Positions 51,572 to 59,722 of a stretch of DNA of 64,000 nucleotides are shown here, one piece after another. The position numbers and the translations under genes are program-made. The stretch comes from Thermococcus eurythermalis (lineage in GTDB: Archaea; Methanobacteriota_B; Thermococci; Thermococcales; Thermococcaceae), in the NCBI RefSeq assembly GCF_000769655.1, contig NZ_CP008887.1:1612001-1676000 (forward strand), read 5' to 3'. Within the stretch, counting starts at the first letter, position 1. The number at the start of each line of letters is the position of its first letter. The notes beneath the pieces were generated by a model. That model made no database searches. It saw only the letters and a list, made by a program, of their open reading frames with translations, and was not told the DNA's origin.

Positions 51572-51790
51572 ATGCCCCCGCGCGAGGACCCCGGGGAGAA
51601 TGAACCGGGGGGCGATGCGGGGGCGACAGCCCGGCCTCAGCGAGGTCCCCGCGGGAGGGCCTTCCGCGTCCCGGAGCGCAATGACCGCGGGAAACCCAGG
51701 CCGGGCACACTTCTCGCCCGCCTGGGTTAACCCGCCCAAGCCCGCCGTCTGGCACCGATGAGGGCGGGCGTTACGGGCGGGCGACACACT
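51572..51790 (+). ncRNA. Three-hairpin H/ACA box guide RNA (pseudouridylation)
   Basis: A GC-rich block in an AT-rich gap that folds into three hairpins. Lower stems: 51573-51581/51617-51625; 51629-51637/51698-51706; 51715-51722/51776-51783. Each is followed at once by ACA (51626, 51707, 51784). Upper stems: 51589-51594/51605-51610; 51648-51654/51685-51691; 51740-51746/51763-51769. Just before each upper 3' strand stands ATGA opposite a purine bulge, the K-turn/K-loop bound by L7Ae. The 3' pocket strands place the target uridine 14-15 bases from ACA, as the rule requires. Hairpin 2 (AAACCC and GGTC) could pair with the 23S peptidyl-transferase-centre sequence GGGUUUAGA. A longer ORF on either strand here is an artefact of GC content. 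Confidence 0.88.
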
Positions 51791-51814
51791 ACATCTCAAT
51801 CCTAAGCTTCAATG

Positions 51815-51855
51815 CAACGTTCCGCCCGGTTACATTTTTCTGTATGTAACCCGGG
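51815..51855. repeat. Inverted repeat after the H/ACA RNA
   Basis: CCCGGTTACAT and ATGTAACCCGGG form a stem with one extra C and a short T-rich loop. It may be a transcript end or a binding site ahead of the next small gene. Confidence 0.4.
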
Positions 51856-51898
51856 GAATAGAAAGAGTTATTAGTTCTAACGTGTAGTTAATAATGCC

Positions 51899-52126
51899 AT
51901 GACTGCGAGTGGTCTTATCGAGCCTCCCGAACGAGATGTTAAAGAAATTATTCCATGGCTTAAGGATAATCCAGTCCATGATGTATTAGAGCAAAGAAGG
52001 CGCGAGGCCATGGAAATCATCATAGATATTGCACAAAAAGAATTGAGCATCATTGGTGAACTTCCAGAGGACGTTAAGGAAATTATAAAAGTCCCAGAAG
52101 GTAAACTCCTGAGCGAGGACTTTTAG
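51899..52126 (+). CDS. Hypothetical small protein
   Basis: 75 residues, acidic, predicted helical, AT-richer than its neighbours. It begins MTASGLIEPPERDVKEIIPW and ends VPEGKLLSEDF. Size and composition would suit an antitoxin or small regulator, but no toxin-like partner is adjacent and no family is recognised. No clear ribosome-binding site; a leaderless mRNA is possible. Convergent with moeA. Confidence 0.5.
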   Translation: MTASGLIEPPERDVKEIIPWLKDNPVHDVLEQRRREAMEIIIDIAQKELSIIGELPEDVKEIIKVPEGKLLSEDF

Positions 52127-52132
52127 CGATTC

Positions 52133-53323
52133 TCAGTACAGGGTCACCCAGACCTCTTCCCCTTCGAGGTACCCCTCACTGTCCTCAGGGATTTCTATGT
52201 ACCCGTTGCTCTCCACTAGTGAGCTTATTATCCCGCTGCCCTTCTTCTTGATGGGCCTCGCTTCCCCGTTCTCGTACCACACTTTCACAAACTCGTACCT
52301 TCCGAGCTGGCTTGAGACGCGCTCGGTTAGTCTCGCCCGAACCCTGACCTCGTAGTTTCTGGCCCCAACGAGCTTTGCCAGGGCGTGCTTGACGTAGAGG
52401 TGGAACTGTGTAAAGACCGCCACCGGATAGCCGCTCATTATGAAGACCCTCTCGCCGTAGCCTATAGGCCTTCCCGGCTTTATCGTCGTGCCGTGGAAGA
52501 GCACCTTGACGAAGCGGTGTGCGAAGTCCCTGTCGCCGAAGGCAGAACCGCCGGTAACGAGAACGAGATCGTTCTCGGCTTTCGCCTTTTCAATTGCTTC
52601 CCCTACCGCCTTTTCATCGTCGGGGATAACGCCGTAAAAGACCGGCTCGCCGAAGTACTGCCTAACCAGGCCGGTAAGCATAACCGAGTTGCTCTCAAGT
52701 ATTTTGCCCCCCTTTAACGCCTCCTCGTCAAACTCCTCGATTAGCTCGTCGCCGGTGATGATTACCCCAACGCGGGGCTTCCTCTTGACTTTAATGGTCT
52801 TGAAGCCGAGGCTCTTGAGCAGGGCCAAGTCCTGGGGCCTCAAAACCTGGCCTTTCTTAAGAACGACTTCGCCCTTCTTCACATCCTCCCCAGCGAACGC
52901 GACGTTCTGTCCCGGGGCGACCGGCCTGAGAACCCTTATGATGTCTCCTTCGCGCTCTGCCATCTCCTGCATCAAAACTGCGTTCGCTCCCTCGGGCATC
53001 TTTGCCCCGGTCATCAGCTTCACTGCCGTGCCCGGCTCGACCTTTGCCCTGCTCTCCTCACCTGCGGTAATCTCGTCTATGACCTTCAGCCCAACGGGAC
53101 TGTACTCCCTCGCCTGGAAAGTGTCCTCTGCGCGGAGGGCATAGCCGTCAACGGCGGAGCGGTCGAAGGGCGGGTTGTCTATGGGGGAAACCACGTCCTC
53201 GGCCAGAACCCGTCCGAGGGCCTCGCTCAGATGGAGCTCCTCGGTCTCTTTTATCTCGCTCAGGTCGTCTAAGAGGAGCTTCAGCGCCTTCCTGTAGGGC
53301 GTGAGAGTCTTGAACTCCCTCAT
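52133..53323 (-). CDS. moeA: Molybdopterin molybdenumtransferase MoeA
   Basis: 396 residues. It inserts Mo or W into adenylylated molybdopterin. It has PIDNPPFDRSAVDGYALRAED near 57-77, the MogA-like domain with VGVIITGDELIE and VLVTGGSAFGDRDF, and the C-terminal domain IV. Start ATG 53323 follows GGGAGGGAG. The next gene upstream, moaB, ends one base before. The products serve the molybdopterin oxidoreductase encoded at 45.9 kb and tungstoenzymes elsewhere. Confidence 0.96.
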   Translation of the reverse strand: MREFKTLTPYRKALKLLLDDLSEIKETEELHLSEALGRVLAEDVVSPIDNPPFDRSAVDGYALRAEDTFQAREYSPVGLKVIDEITAGEESRAKVEPGTAVKLMTGAKMPEGANAVLMQEMAEREGDIIRVLRPVAPGQNVAFAGEDVKKGEVVLKKGQVLRPQDLALLKSLGFKTIKVKRKPRVGVIITGDELIEEFDEEALKGGKILESNSVMLTGLVRQYFGEPVFYGVIPDDEKAVGEAIEKAKAENDLVLVTGGSAFGDRDFAHRFVKVLFHGTTIKPGRPIGYGERVFIMSGYPVAVFTQFHLYVKHALAKLVGARNYEVRVRARLTERVSSQLGRYEFVKVWYENGEARPIKKKGSGIISSLVESNGYIEIPEDSEGYLEGEEVWVTLY

Positions 53324-53324
53324 C

Positions 53325-53840
53325 TCACTCCCTCCCGTGCTTGAGGACATGGCCCGCCTCTTTGAGGATTATCTTGATTCCGGTCTTTGCCGCCCCAGGA
53401 CTGCCGGGCAGGCAGAAGACGGCCATGGCCCTGCCGGAGCTCCTGATTATTCCAGCAGTTGCCCTCGTCATAACTGCCGCTGTGCCTATCTCCTCGTAGC
53501 TGAGGAGCCTGAATATCTCGCCAAAGCCCGTCAGCTCCTTGTCGAAAAGCGGCCTGATGCTCTCTATCGTGACGTCCCTGCTCGCTATCCCGGTTCCTCC
53601 GGAGGTAACTACAACCTCGGCCCCCTTCTCAAAGGCCTCGACGACCGCCCCGATTATCGCCATCTTCTCGTCGGGGACAACTTTGTAAAGAACCCGCTCG
53701 TGCCTGGCCTTTTCAAGTTCTTCCAAAAGAAACTTTCCGCTTTCGTCTTCCTTCTCTCCCCTGCTCGCGGTGTCGCTGACAGTTATGACCGCGAACTTAA
53801 ACTTCTTCGGGGCCTTTTTCTTGTGCTCCTCAGCTCCCAT
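53325..53840 (-). CDS. moaB: Molybdenum cofactor biosynthesis protein MoaB/MogA
   Basis: 171 residues. It adenylylates molybdopterin before metal insertion; in Pyrococcus MoaB performs this step. Landmarks are FAVITVSDTASRGEKEDESG, VVTSGGTGIASRDVTIE and FCLPGSPGAAKTG. It is the first gene of the moaB-moeA pair. The start follows GGGTGGT and is divergent from cbiZ. Confidence 0.95.
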   Translation of the reverse strand: MGAEEHKKKAPKKFKFAVITVSDTASRGEKEDESGKFLLEELEKARHERVLYKVVPDEKMAIIGAVVEAFEKGAEVVVTSGGTGIASRDVTIESIRPLFDKELTGFGEIFRLLSYEEIGTAAVMTRATAGIIRSSGRAMAVFCLPGSPGAAKTGIKIILKEAGHVLKHGRE

Positions 53841-53942
53841 ACTACCACCCGAGTAAGCTCGTTCCTTGAACTTAATAACCTTTCAGCAAACGGAAGCGTT
53901 TAACTGCGCAAGCGTTATATTCCCCTAGAGGAAGGTGAACGC

Positions 53943-54551
53943 ATGGAGTTCGAGCACTTCATTCATCCCTTCGACGAGCCGATGATAGCTCTCAGCAACG
54001 CCCCTCACAGGGGAGGGCTTACTGAAGCGAACGGCTTCTTCTTCATGCAGGTTCCCAAGAATTACTCCGGCAACTACAGGGAGGACTGCCTCGCCTTCGA
54101 GCGCGAAAACGGGCTGAGCAACTTCGTCGGCTTCATGACAGCCGCCAGCGTGAGAAAAGTCCTCGCGACTGCAACAAGCGGGAGCGTCAGGGCCTACATC
54201 ACCGCAGGGGTCACGAACCCCGCTATAGCCGGGGAAGAGCCGCCGTGGAGGCCTGGAACGATAAACATAGCCCTCATCATTAAAGAGGGCCTCACGGTCG
54301 GGGCGATGGCCAACGCGATAATGACGGCCACGGAGGCAAAAACCTACACCCTGATGAAGCTCGGCTACAACGCCACCGGGACGACAAGCGACGGCATCGG
54401 GGTTTTTGCGTTCGAGGGCGAGACCGAGTGGGCTGGAACCGCAACCGAGCTCGGAATAAACATTGGGAAGACCGTTAGGAAGGCCCTCGAGGAGAGCCTG
54501 AGAAAATGGAAGGGAACAAAAGAACGGAGGAGTCTCACCTCATTCCCATGA
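53943..54551 (+). CDS. cbiZ: Adenosylcobinamide amidohydrolase CbiZ
   Basis: 202 residues. It cleaves the aminopropanol arm of adenosylcobinamide or pseudocobalamins to give cobyric acid, allowing salvage and lower-ligand remodelling. Family segments are [26 protein letters not shown] and [13 protein letters not shown]. It opens the cobamide cluster. Its 3' end overlaps the convergent cobT by 17 bases. Confidence 0.94.
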   Translation: MEFEHFIHPFDEPMIALSNAPHRGGLTEANGFFFMQVPKNYSGNYREDCLAFERENGLSNFVGFMTAASVRKVLATATSGSVRAYITAGVTNPAIAGEEPPWRPGTINIALIIKEGLTVGAMANAIMTATEAKTYTLMKLGYNATGTTSDGIGVFAFEGETEWAGTATELGINIGKTVRKALEESLRKWKGTKERRSLTSFP

Positions 54552-55527
54552 GCCTCCTGTAAAGCTCCTCCACCTTGGCACTCACTTCCTCCGGCGAAAA
54601 GCCTGCCTTAACCGCCAGCCAGGTCGCTCCGCCCGCCCCAACTCCCTCTTTAACGTAGCCCTTCTCATAGTCCCTCAGCCCTTTGAACTCGCTGTTTGAG
54701 AAGTCTAAGTCTGCAGCGTAGCTCATAATGCCGATTTCCTTGGCCGTCTCAATGAATGTGGCGCTTTTGTCATTGACCACCCATTTGGTAGTAGCCACCA
54801 TGAACCTGCTCAAGTCCTCCCCAAGGGCCTTAAGGAGTGCTGAAACGGCCAGCATCTGGGTTCCGCCGGCCAGGACGACCTTCCTTCTGAACCCAAGGGC
54901 TATGCCGACCACCGTTGCCATCATGGGGTCGCCGAACTGGCGAAGGGCTTCGAGGGGGTTGTCTTTAAGCCCGCCGTGTTCGATTCCAGCGCGCTCAAAT
55001 CCCTCCCGGATAACTTTTTCCTTCAGGCCGCGTGGGTTGTCGGGGGAAGCCGAGCTCGTCTTAGCGTTGTAGCCGAGCGCCCACAGGACTGCCTGGGCGG
55101 TCGTCGTTCCCCCCGGAGTCGATTCCCCTATCACAAGCTCCTTTATCGGCGTCTTGTTGAGCTCCTCGCCGAGCAGTTTGGCGCGCTTGATTATCTCTCC
55201 AAACTCTGGGAGCGCCGGTTCCCTCCTGAAGTCCCTTCCGACGGCGCCGCTGATGTGGACGTGCGGGATGAGGGGAGAAAGATAAGTCCCTCCCCTCACG
55301 ATGAGAACCGGGAAGTCCGCGAGCTCCTTCGCGGCCTTCGTGATTATGGCGGGAGTCGGGTGCCCCTCTGGTGTCACGGGGACGGTGTCAATCGTTAAGG
55401 GCTTCTCATGGAAGAGGTATTCGGCATCGGCCACCGGCGTGAGCTTCGTCAGCTCTGGCGTGGCACCTGCAACGCTTATTCCTGGTACTGTGGATATCTC
55501 GGTGTTTCCCAGAACCACGAGCATCAT
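54535..55527 (-). CDS. cobT: Nicotinate-nucleotide-dependent phosphoribosyltransferase CobT (archaeal type)
   Basis: 330 residues of the archaeal CobT-like family, which activates the cobamide lower-ligand base as alpha-ribotide. Segments seen: [39 protein letters not shown] and [19 protein letters not shown]. Start ATG 55527 follows GAGGTGG; an earlier GTG at 55536 lies inside that site. Its 5' leader overlaps the first of two operator-like repeats shared with the divergent radical SAM gene. Confidence 0.9.
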   Translation of the reverse strand: MMLVVLGNTEISTVPGISVAGATPELTKLTPVADAEYLFHEKPLTIDTVPVTPEGHPTPAIITKAAKELADFPVLIVRGGTYLSPLIPHVHISGAVGRDFRREPALPEFGEIIKRAKLLGEELNKTPIKELVIGESTPGGTTTAQAVLWALGYNAKTSSASPDNPRGLKEKVIREGFERAGIEHGGLKDNPLEALRQFGDPMMATVVGIALGFRRKVVLAGGTQMLAVSALLKALGEDLSRFMVATTKWVVNDKSATFIETAKEIGIMSYAADLDFSNSEFKGLRDYEKGYVKEGVGAGGATWLAVKAGFSPEEVSAKVEELYRRLMGMR

Positions 55528-55538
55528 AAATACCACCT

Positions 55539-55595
55539 CTGGGCAAATTATCCAATGGGTTTATATATCCTTCCAACTGGACAGATTATCCAGTA
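55539..55595. promoter_or_regulatory. Direct-repeat operator pair flanking the TATA box between cobT and the radical SAM gene
   Basis: CTGGGCAAATTATCCAATG (55539-55557) and CTGGACAGATTATCCAGTA (55577-55595) agree at 15 of 19 positions and are 38 bp apart. Each contains a TGG-N7/8-TCCA inverted repeat; in the second it is extended to ACTGGA-N7-TCCAGT. TATA TTTATATAT (about 55560-55568) sits between them, so a bound regulator could control both divergent transcripts. Confidence 0.6.
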
Positions 55596-55675
55596 AGGGA
55601 CAACTGAGGCACGCGGGTGCCTTTGGATGGGTCGCAAGGCTGAGATTGGCCCTTTTCGTTCGAGGGGTGAGGGAC

Positions 55676-56395
55676 GTGACAAACGTCTATCATATCGTCC
55701 AGTTCCAAAGCGGGGACGCGTACGCGTTCTTCCACGGCTGTCACTGGAAGTGTTCTTACTGCGTGCGGACGCTTGGACTGTGGGACCTGGGTCTCCCCGA
55801 AGATGTAAGAAATGAGCTCGACAAACTGTGGCTTCAGGGCCGTGTTAAATTCCTGAGCATCGAGGAGGTCGTCGCGATTTTGAAGGAAAGCGGCGTTAGG
55901 CTGGCTTTTTTTGGAGGAGGGGAGCCCACGATTGACAGGGAGCTTAAGCCACTGATAAAGCGCCTGAAGGAAGAAGGCATTGACGTGTGGCTCATTACCA
56001 ACGGCGAGCTTCTGGACGAGGAGCTCGTTGGCATGGTGCGGGGGATTACGTTCAGCATAAAGGCCCTTGACGATGGGCTTCACAGGAGAATAACCGGCCG
56101 CTCCAACCGCACCGTTCTCGAGAACTTTAAACGCTTCGTGGGGAGCGGGAAGGTAGTGGCCGAAACCGTCTACGTCAAAGGGCTCGTGGAGTGCGATGAG
56201 GTGCTGAGGATAGCGAGGTTTATAGCATCGCTGAACCCGGAGACCACATTTAGAATTGACCCCCTCGTCCAGAATCCCCCTTACGAGGAAGTTGACAGCT
56301 GCATAAAGGAGGTTATGAAAATTCTGCCCAGAACTTACAGAATTATGGCGACGAAGGGCGAGCCCCCCAATTTGCTATACCCCAGAATCGGGTGA
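55676..56395 (+). CDS. Radical SAM protein in the cobamide cluster
   Basis: 239 residues. The cluster motif is C22-x3-C26-x2-C29 in GCHWKCSYC, followed by [17 protein letters not shown] (SAM-binding GGE) and [13 protein letters not shown]. It resembles activating-enzyme-like radical SAM proteins of the PflA type, without a second Fe-S domain. It starts at GTG 55676 after GGGGTGAGGG and ends six bases before cobQ, so the two are co-transcribed. The leader of about 85 bases can fold (GGCAC-GCGG-GTGCC). Function unknown; a step in cobamide or lower-ligand metabolism is inferred from context. Confidence 0.8.
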   Translation: MTNVYHIVQFQSGDAYAFFHGCHWKCSYCVRTLGLWDLGLPEDVRNELDKLWLQGRVKFLSIEEVVAILKESGVRLAFFGGGEPTIDRELKPLIKRLKEEGIDVWLITNGELLDEELVGMVRGITFSIKALDDGLHRRITGRSNRTVLENFKRFVGSGKVVAETVYVKGLVECDEVLRIARFIASLNPETTFRIDPLVQNPPYEEVDSCIKEVMKILPRTYRIMATKGEPPNLLYPRIG

Positions 56396-56400
56396 GGAAA

Positions 56401-57852
56401 ATGGGAAAGGCGATTATGGTTCAGGGAACATCTTCGGGAGCCGGAAAGTCCCTGCTGGCACTTGCGCTCTGCAGAATTCTCACGAACCTCGGCTATGATG
56501 TCGTCCCCTTCAAGAGCCAGAACATGAGCCTCAACTCGGCGCCGAGCGTAGAGGGTGGGGAAATAAGTCGGGCCCAGTATCTGCAGGCCCTGGCATGCCG
56601 CAAAAAGCCCTCCGTGAAGTTCAACCCGATTCTGCTCAAGCCTGAGGGGAACATGCGGAGCCAGGTCGTCTTCATGGGGAAGCCCATTGGGAGCGTTTCT
56701 GCGAGGGACTACATGCTGTCCAAGAAGGAGGAGCTGTTCAGAAAGGCCATGGCGGTGCTGGACGAGCTCAAGGAAAAGCACGACCTCGTGATAATTGAGG
56801 GGGCCGGGAGCCCCGTGGAAATCAACCTGAAGGACTACGACATTGCCAACATGCGCGTTGCCAGACACGCCAACGCCAGGGTTATCCTGGTCACCGACAT
56901 AGACCGCGGGGGAAGCTTTGCCTCAATAGTCGGCACGATGGAGCTTCTAAGCGAGGAAGAGCGGGAGCTCGTGATGGGCTTCGTCTTCAACAAGTTCCGC
57001 GGGGACGCTTCACTGCTTGAGCCTGGCTTCCAGTACCTCGAAAGGCGATACGGAAAGCCGACGCTGGGAGTCATCCCCTACACCGAGCACCGCCTGCCAG
57101 AGGAGGACTCCCTGACAGAGTTCCCGAAGGTCAGGGGCGACCTCCACATTCAGATAATCAGGCTCCCACACATAAGCAACTTCACGGACTTTGAGCCACT
57201 TCACTGGGCGAACGGCGTTGACTACGTGACGAAGCCGGAGGAAATCAAAGGCGACGTTATTATAATCCCCGGGAGCAAGAACACTGTCGAAGACCTGCTG
57301 TGGCTGAGAGAGAACGGCTTTGAGGAGGCGATAATCGAGGCCCACCACGAGGGCTCTTTCGTCGTTGGAATCTGCGGCGGCTTCCAGATGCTCGGGGAGA
57401 AAATCATTGACACCGTCGAATCGGGGCGCGGGGAAGTTAAGGGCATCGGCCTGTTGCCAGCCAAAACCGTCTTTGAGCGGAACAAGCGGACGAACCACCT
57501 CAACGCCGAGGTTCTATGGGAACCTGCTAGGGGAATGGCCGTCGAGGGCTACGAGATACGCTTCGGAAGGAGCGTCTCGGAAAGACCGTTCTCGGTAATT
57601 AAGGCGATCAACGGTGCCAGAACCTTCGAGCCTGAGGGGGCGATAGGCGAGAGGGCCTTTGGGACTTACCTCCACGGAATATTCCACAACTTCGCCTTCA
57701 CGGAACGCTTCCTCAACTTCCTGAGGGCGGAAAATGGCCTTGAGCTGGTTTCAATCGAACGCTGGAGCATCGAGGAGGAAATCGAGAGGTTCGCAAAGCT
57801 TGTTGAGGAGAACCTCAACGTGAGGAGGATTTTAGGGGAGCTTGGACTTTAA
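56401..57852 (+). CDS. cobQ: Cobyric acid synthase CobQ (CbiP)
   Basis: 483 residues. It amidates four side chains of adenosylcobyrinic diamide using glutamine and ATP. The N-terminal P-loop-like domain ([31 protein letters not shown]) and C-terminal class I glutamine amidotransferase domain ([12 protein letters not shown] with the nucleophilic Cys, TYLHGIFHN) are complete. ATG 56401 after GGTGAGG is preferred over an in-frame codon nine bases upstream. Convergent with the small membrane protein gene. Confidence 0.96.
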   Translation: MGKAIMVQGTSSGAGKSLLALALCRILTNLGYDVVPFKSQNMSLNSAPSVEGGEISRAQYLQALACRKKPSVKFNPILLKPEGNMRSQVVFMGKPIGSVSARDYMLSKKEELFRKAMAVLDELKEKHDLVIIEGAGSPVEINLKDYDIANMRVARHANARVILVTDIDRGGSFASIVGTMELLSEEERELVMGFVFNKFRGDASLLEPGFQYLERRYGKPTLGVIPYTEHRLPEEDSLTEFPKVRGDLHIQIIRLPHISNFTDFEPLHWANGVDYVTKPEEIKGDVIIIPGSKNTVEDLLWLRENGFEEAIIEAHHEGSFVVGICGGFQMLGEKIIDTVESGRGEVKGIGLLPAKTVFERNKRTNHLNAEVLWEPARGMAVEGYEIRFGRSVSERPFSVIKAINGARTFEPEGAIGERAFGTYLHGIFHNFAFTERFLNFLRAENGLELVSIERWSIEEEIERFAKLVEENLNVRRILGELGL

Positions 57853-58061
57853 AAATAATCCGCAGGCCCCTCAAGCTCCTTCGGCGGGTGTCTCCTCGCC
57901 CACCAGAGCTTCAGGTGAAGGTAGATGTAGAACCCGATGAAGACCAGCAGGCCAACCGCGATTAAAACCACCGCGAGGAGCAGGAAGCCAGAGAGGAACA
58001 GCACGGCAAGTATCAGGAAGAGGACGAACGCCACCGTCCCTTTAATCTCGCTCTCCCTCAC
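57849..58061 (-). CDS. Small membrane protein at the end of the cobZ-cobS-cobY operon
   Basis: 70 residues. One long or two closely packed hydrophobic helices (about 9-50), then a basic C terminus ([18 protein letters not shown]). It starts at a GTG that overlaps the cobY stop (GTGA), so it is translated with the cobamide genes. CobS is membrane-bound, so a role in assembling a membrane cobamide complex is possible but not shown. Confidence 0.65.
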   Translation of the reverse strand: MRESEIKGTVAFVLFLILAVLFLSGFLLLAVVLIAVGLLVFIGFYIYLHLKLWWARRHPPKELEGPADYF

Positions 58062-58597
58062 CTTCCCACCAACCTCGCTATCCTATTGGCAAGCCTTAAC
58101 TCTTCCGGCGTGTTCACGTTGAGGGCCAGCAGGGGGTTGCTCAGCTCGAAAAAACTTTCTCCTCTCGTCCCGACGGCGTTCAGACCAACGATTGCATAGC
58201 CATTGTATGTTAAGGGCTTTAAGTCCCTCGGAACCAGCCACAGCGGGAGGACTCCCGTCAGGTTCGTCTCGCCGTCGAAGGCCTGTTTTACTGCCGCAAT
58301 GTCGCCCGTCGTAACAAACGGCAGGTCGGAGGAAACGCTGACGAAGGGCCCGAACTCGCAGAGGAGCCATTTAATATCCTCAACGTAGCCCTTCCCGGGA
58401 GTATCAAAGAAGGGAACTCCCTCGCGGAGGCAGAGCTCCCTCGTCTTGGGGGTGTTCCGCGAGAGGGCCACCACAGTCTCGCCGGCTTTTTCGGCCTCGT
58501 AATAAACCCGCAGGAGCATCGGCACTCCTCCAACCCTCAGGATGGGCTTCTCCCGGCCCATTCTGCTCGACCTTCCGCCGGCCATTATGACTATCAT
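58058..58597 (-). CDS. cobY: Adenosylcobinamide-phosphate guanylyltransferase CobY
   Basis: A 179-residue archaeal NTP-transferase that activates adenosylcobinamide phosphate with GTP, the non-orthologous counterpart of bacterial CobU. It has MIVIMAGGRSSRMGREKPIL as nucleotide-binding start and VSVSSDLPFVTTGDI. ATG 58597 follows GGGGGCTGAG; an in-frame codon at 58612 overlaps cobS. The four genes cobZ, cobS, cobY and the membrane protein gene are contiguous. Confidence 0.94.
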   Translation of the reverse strand: MIVIMAGGRSSRMGREKPILRVGGVPMLLRVYYEAEKAGETVVALSRNTPKTRELCLREGVPFFDTPGKGYVEDIKWLLCEFGPFVSVSSDLPFVTTGDIAAVKQAFDGETNLTGVLPLWLVPRDLKPLTYNGYAIVGLNAVGTRGESFFELSNPLLALNVNTPEELRLANRIARLVGR

Positions 58598-58601
58598 GCT
58601 C

Positions 58602-59303
58602 TCAGCCCCCAAAGTAGCTCCAAACCATCGCCATCCCTAAGAGCACCCCCGCTCTCGTTATCTCCGCCACAGCACCGATGCAGTCCCCATTCAGGCCGCC
58701 GAACTCCTTAATGGAGAGGCGAACTACGTAAATCCCGGCCACGAGGCCGGCGAGTGAAGAGAGTGAGCGCAGGTCAAAATAAGCAAAGGGCAAAAGCAGC
58801 GCTAAGTAAAGGGCAGTTCCGAGGACAAGCTGTTTCTTATTAAGACCTTCCATAAAGTAGGCTCCAAGTCCCTGGCCGAGTGGCTTTTTCGTCGCCAGAG
58901 CAATGAGCATTGCGAACTTTGAGTTCAGCTCCGCCAAAAACAACGCATAGAACGGGAGAAGCGGTAGCGAATAGACCTGCAGGAAGAGAACCATAATGAC
59001 GGCAAAAAGTCCCGCTATCCCGGTGTTGAGGTCTTTCATTGCCATTATCTTCCTCTCGCGGTCGCCCTTGACCATCACCCCATCGGCCCAGTCGGCTAAG
59101 CCGTCGAGGTGGAGCAGGCCTATCGTGAGGTAAAGGACCAAAACCGCCAGGACGTTCGCGAGGGGGAGGTTTAAGTAAAGAACTAGAGTCCCTAGGGCAG
59201 AAGTCAGGGGTGCGAGAAGGGGGAGCGCCCACAGCTCTTCTCTAATCTTCTCAAAGTCTCCCCTTACTGGAATCCGGGTGAAGAAGGGAAGCAGGTTCTT
59301 CAT
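58602..59303 (-). CDS. cobS: Adenosylcobinamide-GDP ribazoletransferase CobS
   Basis: A 233-residue integral membrane enzyme joining GDP-cobinamide to the alpha-ribotide. The motif [20 protein letters not shown] with its Asp-rich metal site is diagnostic, and about six TM helices surround it. Overlaps cobZ by ATGA and ends five bases before cobY. Confidence 0.95.
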   Translation of the reverse strand: MKNLLPFFTRIPVRGDFEKIREELWALPLLAPLTSALGTLVLYLNLPLANVLAVLVLYLTIGLLHLDGLADWADGVMVKGDRERKIMAMKDLNTGIAGLFAVIMVLFLQVYSLPLLPFYALFLAELNSKFAMLIALATKKPLGQGLGAYFMEGLNKKQLVLGTALYLALLLPFAYFDLRSLSSLAGLVAGIYVVRLSIKEFGGLNGDCIGAVAEITRAGVLLGMAMVWSYFGG

Positions 59304-59722
59304 GGCTTTTCACCCGTCTCTTGAAAGAGCCTCGTCATGCAACCCGCTATGAAGCCGCCGATGGCGTCGTCGAGAAAGGGCGGGAGCTCGGCCAGGATTC
59401 CTGGCTTTTTCGTGTCGTAATAGAAGAAGTTGAAGAGCGCCATCTTCCCGCCGATGTACTCTGCGATGTCTATTCCAATAAGTTCATCGGCGACAAGGTT
59501 GACAGGGTCGCCCTCGACGCTGAAGTTCTCCTCAAGGAGCAGGGCCGAGAGGAGCAGAGCTTGAACGTTGATGTCCCCAAGATAGCGGAGCATCAACTCT
59601 CGCAGTTTCTCCCGGACTTCCTCTTCTCCGTCGCCGATGTAGAGTCCCAGCGCGGTGTCAAGCATCTTTTCAAGGGTTATACCTCTGGATTCGAGGCGAG
59701 AGAGAAGTTCTTCGGGGGTCAC
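59300..59722 (-). CDS. cobZ: Alpha-ribazole phosphatase CobZ (PgpA-like)
   Basis: 140 residues of the phosphatidylglycerophosphatase A-like fold, with [21 protein letters not shown] and [15 protein letters not shown] carrying the acidic residues. In archaea with cobS/cobY this protein removes the 5'-phosphate in the last step of cobamide assembly. The start is GTG 59722, overlapping by four bases the stop of the unknown 733-residue gene, an odd coupling. Confidence 0.88.
   Translation of the reverse strand: MTPEELLSRLESRGITLEKMLDTALGLYIGDGEEEVREKLRELMLRYLGDINVQALLLSALLLEENFSVEGDPVNLVADELIGIDIAEYIGGKMALFNFFYYDTKKPGILAELPPFLDDAIGGFIAGCMTRLFQETGEKP

Noticed and set aside
51530-51799. Protein-coding ORFs on both strands over the GC-rich block near 51.6 kb
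   Set aside because: They overlap each other on both strands, have Pro/Arg/Gly-rich shadow composition, and the DNA folds into three H/ACA hairpins that explain the GC content.
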